A model generated the notes under the pieces. That model saw nothing but the letters and a program-made list of their open reading frames with translations, was not told where the DNA came from and made no database searches. The translations under genes and the position numbers were made by a program. From Agrypnia vestita (taxonomy: Eukaryota; Arthropoda; Insecta; Trichoptera; Phryganeidae): a DNA stretch of 64,000 bases. The stretch is taken from assembly GCA_016648135.1 (NCBI GenBank), contig JADDOH010000480.1, forward strand, positions 186,001-250,000. The letters run 5' to 3'. Of this stretch, positions 58,068-64,000 are shown piece by piece; within the stretch, counting starts at the first letter, position 1, and the number at the start of each line of letters is the position of its first letter.

Positions 58068-58125
58068 GATGTCCTTGAGTTGAGTACCTACTCATGAAAA
58101 TGGCTCAATATAAATTATCCAAATA
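58068..58125 (+). mobile_element. L2/MIR-like 3' tail fragment
   Basis: GTCCTTGAGTTGAGTA, ATGAAAATGGCTCAATATAA and ATTATCCAAATATTA match 62276-62335. CCTTGAG-TGAGTA...GCTATATAAAT is the style of the 3' ends of L2-type LINEs and the SINEs that use them. Confidence 0.45.
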
Positions 58126-58249
58126 TTATTTGGTTTTCTTTACAAGAGGGTTGAATCATTTTCTGCCTACCCCTACAATTGTAAAATAAATAGGTGCATA
58201 TAATACATACCCTTGTACATATATTTTTGATACTCTTTAGCACGATGTC

Positions 58250-58500
58250 ACTTGGTTCACAATGCCCTACGATTTTAAAGGCTTTGGGTACCAACGATTC
58301 GCCAAGGTGGTGCGTGTTATGTGGTGTTACGCCGCGTTCCCCGTTTTGCATCGAGTTACTCCGGTAACCCGACGCGGGGGCAGCGGCGTCCGCAATCAGA
58401 GCGTGACGACCGCCCTTTCGAAAGGAAGCTTCTGCAATGCCTGCGTGGGTACCGACGGCATTCGCGCGATCATTTCAGACACACACTTTTAGCCCTGACG
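58250..58500. other. GC-rich unique block
   Basis: CpG-rich, several overlapping short frames on the plus strand, none recognisable. Possible conserved non-coding element. Confidence 0.25.
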
Positions 58501-58634
58501 TCATAATCTACAACCATAAAAATTCGAACCCATGATGCCAAGCGGTAGACCCGAATACGAAGTAATATACATAAACATTGTATATGAATTGTATACAGCA
58601 ATAGGCAGTCTGAATACATCCGCCGTCTTTTATA

Positions 58635-58735
58635 CAGGGTTATTTTAAAAACATTAATTACCTCGCAGGACTGTACACCTGCCTTGATTATGAGGCGAAA
58701 ATGTTCAAACAACCGTTACCATTTTTCCATATTGA
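58635..58735 (+). mobile_element. MITE family C, end fragment
   Basis: TATA/CAGGGTTATTTTAAA, AATTACCTCGCAGGACTGTA and CCTTGATTATGAG are the family-C left terminus. The rest is missing. Confidence 0.65.
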
Positions 58736-59228
58736 TGTTTGTTTTAGCAAATATCTTGTACTATCTAAAAGAATAAATAAAAATTACGTCATCGATCTTT
58801 ATTTACATGGGTAGATATTAGTAAATTGACATTGCCCATGATTGGGTAACATAAAGGCCCTATTAAAGGCTCCGATACCAGTTACCGGACACTATATATT
58901 ATTAAATTTAAAAAACAGGACTGTTTTTTTCTTCGGATATGAGGGTTATTACAAAACATGCTTAAGTTAAGTTAATAATAAAATTAAATAAGGTTAATAT
59001 TAATTCTTAAAATCAAAATATGAGGAGGTGAACCCTGAGATATTCAAAGCAAATATATTATATAATTTTTTTAAATGTTTATTAATCTTACAAAATCAAA
59101 CACAAAAGCAAATCGTAATTTTTACCCTGATGAGTTGTGCTGGGATAAAAATAAGTTAATGTCACTGTTTTTCTTTATTTAATTAAAAAAATGTCTGAAT
59201 AAAGGCTATTATTAAAAAATATTTATAT
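58736..59228. other. Non-coding stretch
   Basis: AT-rich, nothing recognised. Confidence 0.4.
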
Positions 59229-59280
59229 TACTGTATTTAAATTCCCGATAATCATAATTATCGGGAATTTAAATACAGTA
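59229..59280. repeat. Perfect 24-bp hairpin
   Basis: Arms 59229-59252 and 59257-59280 are exact complements (TACTGTATTTAAATTCCCGA plus four bases) with loop CATA. As for 32966-33019, it could be a collapsed transposon end pair or a folded RNA. Confidence 0.85.
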
Positions 59281-59618
59281 GGTAATATATATATTTTTTC
59301 TTTCTTCTTGAATAACTGTAATGGAGATATTAATTTAGATCTAAGGATGGTCATTTTACGATGTTCTCTTCTTTATGGGGTCGAAATAAATACCAAAGCC
59401 TTGCCCCACAAAATAATGTAGGGCCTCTCGTATGGATGAAGTTAAAATTATAATTCTGAGTGGATGATCTTAATGTAGTGAAGCAGCGTTTCCGATAGCA
59501 TTCCTTAGTCTTATGCTTCAGCCATAAATATGAAGTTCTACAAACTAAACACAAAAAACATAAAAAATCATACGTTTGTCCTATCATAACCATCATCTTA
59601 CGTAACTTTACACTGTAC

Positions 59619-59845
59619 CAGGGACATGCAGTGAGAACAAGAAGCATGACTTTTTCTTAAGTATATATTTTGAAATGAAATCGAAACAAAATATATATTT
59701 CCTAGTATTTCTATCACAATAATTAACATATTATTCAGATTTTAATATTTCATAATATTCTGCCAGATAAATATTTAATTTCGATTATTCCCCAAATATA
59801 TGTTTAAATAAAAGTCATGCTTCAATGTTCTTACTGCACGCACAT
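59619..59845. mobile_element. hAT-type MITE, second copy
   Basis: CAGGGACATGCAGTGAGAAC at the left and GTTCTTACTGCACGC at the right match 46518-46779 in the opposite orientation. The right edge is decayed, and no target duplication is visible. Confidence 0.65.
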
Positions 59846-60127
59846 TTATTTGTATTTGAGTTTATCAACCCTAATCTTTCAATATCTAGAAACTATTAAG
59901 GAAGTTAATGAATTATCTTTCATAATTTTGTTTTCTTCTTTTTTCTAATCTTGGAGTATTCTTTGTTTTTCTCTTGAGTTGTACCCAAGATATTTTATGG
60001 TGGTAAATTATATTCTCAACACTCTTGATATCATAATATCAAATCAACAAAAATGTTAGGTTGGTAACCCGTACCCGGACCTAATATTATGTATTCATTT
60101 CCAATGGACAACTGTCCCTAGATTTAT

Positions 60128-60540
60128 GCTTGTTTTTTTTTTTTAAATAATAATTATTTTTTATTTTTATTCTTAATTTAAAGACTATCGACAGGTCAGA
60201 ATGACCCGAATGGATAATCATTTAGGACAAGGTGATTAGTAAAGTTACATTTTACAGTAAAACATTAATACATTATACAATATAAGTATAGTACAATATG
60301 CGAGTGCAAGATGAACGAAGTTCATAATCTCCGCACGACATAATAGGCACGTAGGCTCCCAGGTCAACCAAGTCAAAAAATGTATGCCCGCGTCTTTATG
60401 GCAGTAACATTTTTTGTTTAGGTTGATTTCCGAAGAGTCCGTTTTATACGCTCAAATTATTTTCGTGTTATTAATTAAATTATTAAAATTAATATTAAAT
60501 TATTAAAATTAGGAGTGATATAATTTCTCTTTTAAATTTT
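60128..60540 (-). mobile_element. Jockey/CR1-type LINE, 3' end copy
   Basis: Poly-T then AAAGACTATCGACAGGTCAG, AACATTAATACATTATACAA and AAGATGAACGAAGTTCATAA, the same sequence as 11828-12321. A (TTAATTAAAT)-like expansion interrupts it at 60470-60510. 5'-truncated. Confidence 0.7.
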
Positions 60541-61795
60541 TTCGACTCTGTAGTTGTTATAAACTATAGTAAGACTAGTCAAGGCAAAACCGCAAATATG
60601 TGTGTGATTTTAAGATTGGTATTCGATTGCAACGATGATTGTTAACTGAGATTTAACTCGGCGCAGAAAAATACATTGCGTTTTTAGCATATTTATTGAA
60701 TTGAATTTACTGTATGTAATTAAGAAACATCAGTCACACATAAATATTTTTCTGTTAACTTTTATATTTTAAACATATACACGTGTAATAATGTGCATTA
60801 AATATAAATTTATAAAGTTTGATACAGATCAGTCGTTTTTGAAGAAGCAGTTATTTTTTTATCCATAAATATGAATTATAATGCCTTTCGTAACAATTCT
60901 TATTCAAGCATACCCAGAGTTATTAAAAATGGAAAGCATTTCAGACTAAATAAATGCCAGTAAAGTGTTAGATTTTTATCATGTTTTTCCGATATCGCCG
61001 GAGTAGATTGCATAACGCGAAAAGTATACCATGAAAGTGAAAGGTGATGACGTCACACGAGGGAACTGTTAATAAATTATATCAACATAGATTTGTATTA
61101 ATATCTCTCAATGTAAATATTCTGATTTTTGCTCACAGATCCGTTATGTACGTACATCATATTCCATCGGCATTCATAAATATTCGCGAACAGCGAGAAT
61201 GTGCTGCTATAAAGTCGTCCGGCAACCGTGCAAAGAATACTGCGATTTTATTTTTATCATTTATTTTTATTTGGTGCGATTTTATTTTTATTTGGTGAGC
61301 AAACATATGATTAGTAATATAAATAAAATGCAAGGCATTGAAGTAAAAAATAATATCACTTAAAAATAACCTAACATCCACATGTATATTCCCATAATGG
61401 TATGGATCATGGAGTTCTAAATGGGAGATTTATCATGGAGTTCTAAACGGGAGATTTGTAGTGTTTAGAATATTTTACCGCTGACAGTAAATTTTAGTAG
61501 GTACTTTTTAATTCGACATTATTGATATAAATTAAAAATTGAAAGCTCACTGGCGTGCATTTAATATTAGGCTGTCATATATTTAGTTCTGAATCAAACC
61601 TAAATAGAAATCAAATCAAACAATTAAATAACTTATTACAAATACTCAAACAAATTATAAAAAAACATCTTAAAGAGCGCACATCATGTTTGTGTAAAAT
61701 ATCTATGTGTCTCAAAATAAATAATACGGCAAAATAAATTAATCGGAGGGTTATAAAATATCACTGACAGTAAGATTGTTTATATACATATATAC
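60541..61795. other. Non-coding stretch
   Basis: A tandem GGAGTTCTAAA-GGGAGATTT repeat lies at 61410-61455, and a short duplicated ATTTTTATTTGGTGCGATTT at 61255-61290. No exon recognised. Confidence 0.35.
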
Positions 61796-61948
61796 AAAAT
61801 AATTTTTATGAATCAATTAGAAAAAACATACAGAAAATATCAAATTAACGAAAAAATATTTAAATGCCACGGTGACTCGAACAAAATAATTTTTATTAAT
61901 CAATTAGAAAAAACATACAGAAAAAATCAAATTAACGAAAAATATTTA
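61796..61948 (+). repeat. Direct tandem duplication (~80 bp)
   Basis: AAAATAATTTTTAT-AATCAAT, TAGAAAAAACATACAGAAAA and AATTAACGAAAAA-TATTTAAA occur at 61796-61880 and again from 61881. The first unit ends in a cut-off copy of the tRNA-like element that follows the second. Confidence 0.75.
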
Positions 61949-62024
61949 AATGCCACGGGGACTCGAACCACGGACGTCACATTCTATCCGGGAATGGCGC
62001 GTTATCCAATTTCGACATGGCACT
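61949..62024 (-). tRNA. tRNA-like sequence, probably SINE head or pseudogene
   Basis: 76 nt on the minus strand. A 7-bp acceptor stem (AGTGCCA with TGGCATT, one G.U), a 5-bp anticodon stem CATTC/GAATG around CCGGATA, and a T arm with GGTTCGAGTCC can be drawn. AATTGGATAACGCG resembles the D arm of Arg tRNAs. Position 33 is C rather than U, and one T-stem pair is missing, so I do not think it is a working tRNA. Confidence 0.4.
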
Positions 62025-62275
62025 CTGGTAAGTTAACAAAAATTTTTCAACCTTATATGTAGTCTTTTTTTAATTGATTAACATTTTTATTCCATTTCTA
62101 AAGCAATCCACTTTTTAAAATGCAATAGTCACATTTCGTTTTTATGTTTATATTTATACCTACTCGCTTAAGAACAAACACATACATATATTAAAGAAGA
62201 AATGATAATGTTATGTCGCCAGGGTTTGAGTTATATAAAAAAAAGAGTTAATTAATCTAATGTCTATGATGCAAT

Positions 62276-62335
62276 GAGCGCCCTTGAGGTGAGTATTCGC
62301 GAAAACGGCGCTATATAAATTATCCAAATATTAAA
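62276..62335 (+). mobile_element. L2/MIR-like 3' tail fragment
   Basis: GAGCGCCCTTGAGGTGAGTA and AAACGGCGCTATATAAATTA match 58068-58125. Confidence 0.5.
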
Positions 62336-62343
62336 AAGGACTC

Positions 62344-62425
62344 TCGCTTATTGGTCTTGTGGTTAGGACTCTCGCCTCGTGATCCAAAGGTCGCGGGTTC
62401 GAACCTCACTCCAGACCAGCAAGTT
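62344..62425 (+). mobile_element. tRNA-derived SINE head
   Basis: TGGTCTTGTGGTTAGGACTC is close to the D-arm region of His/Glu tRNAs and GCGGGTTCGAACCTC is a B box. The anticodon stem does not pair, so it is a tRNA-derived retroposon, not a gene. Confidence 0.55.
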
Positions 62426-63075
62426 AGTCCTATTTTCATAGTACAAGCGTTTAGCTTAATTTGAAAATTGATGTGATACGTATTCCGTGTTCACATCTCT
62501 ATTTCTTTTTTAAAAAAAAACATTGAAAAAAAAAATTTGCAAAAGAGATCAGTTTATAATAATTATCATTTTTTCCTTAAAAAATCGAAGTTAAAATTTC
62601 ATAATAATCAAACGGTCAAATTTTATCACAAAATCGTACGCTACATGGTAGAGAATGTTATAAGTAAGGTGCGTGCAAAATTTGTACAAAATCAGCTCTA
62701 TAGTTCTTGCGATATTTTCTCCACCAGTTTCGAAAAGAAAGTTTCGATAAATAAACAAAAGAATAATTCATTTAAAAGTTCAGCTACCACGTTAGATTCA
62801 AATTGCTATGACTCAGCCAATTTTTGAATAAGTGATGACTCAGATTATTTTGAGAATTGCAAGCTACAAGATAGATCAAAAACAAACATTTTTTGAAAAT
62901 GCCAAGGTGGCGTAACCTCTCTAGTCAATACAATTTTGATACCATAAAAGACCATAGTATAAATAAATTTGACACATTTCAATATTTTCATTGAATCTAA
63001 AATAAGGTACGGGAGCTTTAATTAAAATGCTATGTTAGTGGGAATCTAAGCTGTAAAAATACACACTCTAGTAAT
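62426..63075. other. Non-coding stretch
   Basis: AT-rich. The plus-strand frame 62537-62827 has no recognisable family. Confidence 0.4.
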
Positions 63076-63113
63076 CTTAGAGTATATACAATCAAGATTG
63101 TATATACTCTAAG
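63076..63113. mobile_element. P-like transposon excision footprint (two terminal repeats back to back)
   Basis: CTTAGAGTATATACAATC, AA, GATTGTATATACTCTAAG: the 18-nt terminal repeat of the element at 50823-56706, twice and inverted, with two bases between. Flanked by CTAGTAAT (63068-63075) and CTAGAAAT (63114-63121), a 7/8 match of the 8-bp duplication expected for P elements. See findings. Confidence 0.85.
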
Positions 63114-63121
63114 CTAGAAAT

Positions 63122-64000
63122 AGCCTACACTGGCAACCTTCAAACGCTTCGATAGTAAACAATTTTCGGTGCAAAGGCTAGTAATTAATACATGAGCTAA
63201 TAACAAACACACGAAATACCCTGCGTGAACTGTAATACCCATACAGATTTTGTAAGAAGAGTTTTGGGTATCGGTGTGAGAACCGTTTTGTTGTTCGACC
63301 ATTTTTTTTAGGTCGTAAATTTAACTGGTACAAATTGGAAGGCGTAACAATCACCAAACTTATATTTTGATTGACATGTTCCAATATACACAGGAAGCCC
63401 AGAATACATGACTAGATTATTTTTCTCGTTTAAAATTAGAGAAAAAATTGTGTACGATGGTCAATTTAATTAAGGTTTGATATTACGAAATGACCTCTTC
63501 CTACTATCATGACTGATTATCTGTGAGAGAAAAATGTGAAAATTTTGAATGGAAAAATGTTTGGAACACTCATGAAATTTGTTTTTTTTTTTTTTTGTTT
63601 TGGCAAAAATAAATATCAAGAAGTAATACAAGGGAAGATTTTCAGAAAAGGTGCAGCATTTTTTAGTTATTTTTCGAATCAGTTGGTCATTTAAGAATTT
63701 TATTAGCATTATTCGAATCAGTGGGTAATACATAGCTTCGTGCCGGTTTTTTAATATTCCTTTTGGTCGAATCTTTGAAGAATTTCCCCTTGGTCGCACA
63801 ACTTATAATTTCATTTCATGTTTTATTCCTTATTTCGAACGATAAAAGAATCAGTGAATTATCGGTGGGTTCCAGTAGGAATCCAGGTAGCCTTTATTGT
63901 TTATTTTATTACCTTAGATCCTACCGAATATTTCATTTGAAAGCGAGCACAGTAAAAATCACGAAAACATAATTTAAAAATATGTAAAAATATAAAAGTG
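63122..64000. other. Non-coding stretch
   Basis: AT-rich with a (T)18 run at 63580-63597. No exon or repeat recognised. Confidence 0.4.

Noticed and set aside
62344..62425. Functional tRNA-His or tRNA-Glu
   Set aside because: A and B boxes are present but anticodon and acceptor stems do not pair; fits a tRNA-derived SINE.

Overview
The window looks like AT-rich, intron-scale or intergenic DNA from an insect. The evidence is the single conserved exon (an insect-type Shaw/Kv3 potassium channel), an interstitial TTAGG-like pentamer stretch (12685-12731), and a dense mix of arthropod-type non-LTR retrotransposon ends, hAT, Tc1/mariner, PIF/Harbinger and P-superfamily DNA transposons. Lepidoptera is my best guess from the style of the RTE-like and tRNA-derived repeats, but I cannot prove the order. 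Only one host protein exon is convincing: 17910-18104 (+), 195 nt, phase 0 at both ends, encoding the segment between the T1 domain and S1 of a Shaw-family channel. No flanking Shaw exon was found, so much of the window is probably large Shaw introns.

Layout. 1-17.8 kb: AT-rich sequence with RTE-like retrotransposon 3' ends (1.8, 10.3, 11.6-12.5, 13.8-14.5 and, inverted, 15.0-15.7 kb), a hAT element with a perfect 8-bp target duplication (7412-7912), a 5'-truncated LINE nested inside an RTE copy (11828-12321), and another LINE on the minus strand (15.9-16.9 kb). 17.9 kb: the Shaw exon, 86 bp after a palindromic MITE. 18-31 kb: hAT transposase remnant, several MITE families, two inverted-repeat elements with hammerhead-like motifs, and a near-perfect 289-bp palindrome (26983-27271). 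31.5-32.2 kb: a PIF/Harbinger-type element with TAA duplication and a MADF-domain remnant. 33-50 kb: a 143-bp tandem duplication, a CpG-rich block (37.2-37.5 kb), Tc1 and mariner transposase tails, a pogo-like and a hAT MITE with clean target duplications, and GC-richer non-repetitive blocks that could be conserved non-coding elements. 50.8-56.7 kb: a P-superfamily (THAP9-like) transposon with matching terminal inverted repeats and a decayed transposase gene. 57-64 kb: more RTE, LINE, MITE and tRNA-derived repeats.

The most unusual system is the P-like element. Between its THAP-domain exons and its coiled-coil exon lies a tandem array of 13 copies of a 155-156-bp exon-plus-intron unit (52199-54173). 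Each good copy is a 72-nt, 24-codon, phase-0 exon with its own acceptor and donor, so any number could in principle be spliced in frame. Seven kb downstream, at 63076-63113, two 18-nt copies of the same element's terminal repeat sit back to back inside an 8-bp (7/8) target duplication. That is the structure expected of a footprint left when a P-superfamily element was cut out. Together they suggest that this P-like family was mobile in this genome. The copy here is now dead (internal deletion, two later frameshifts).
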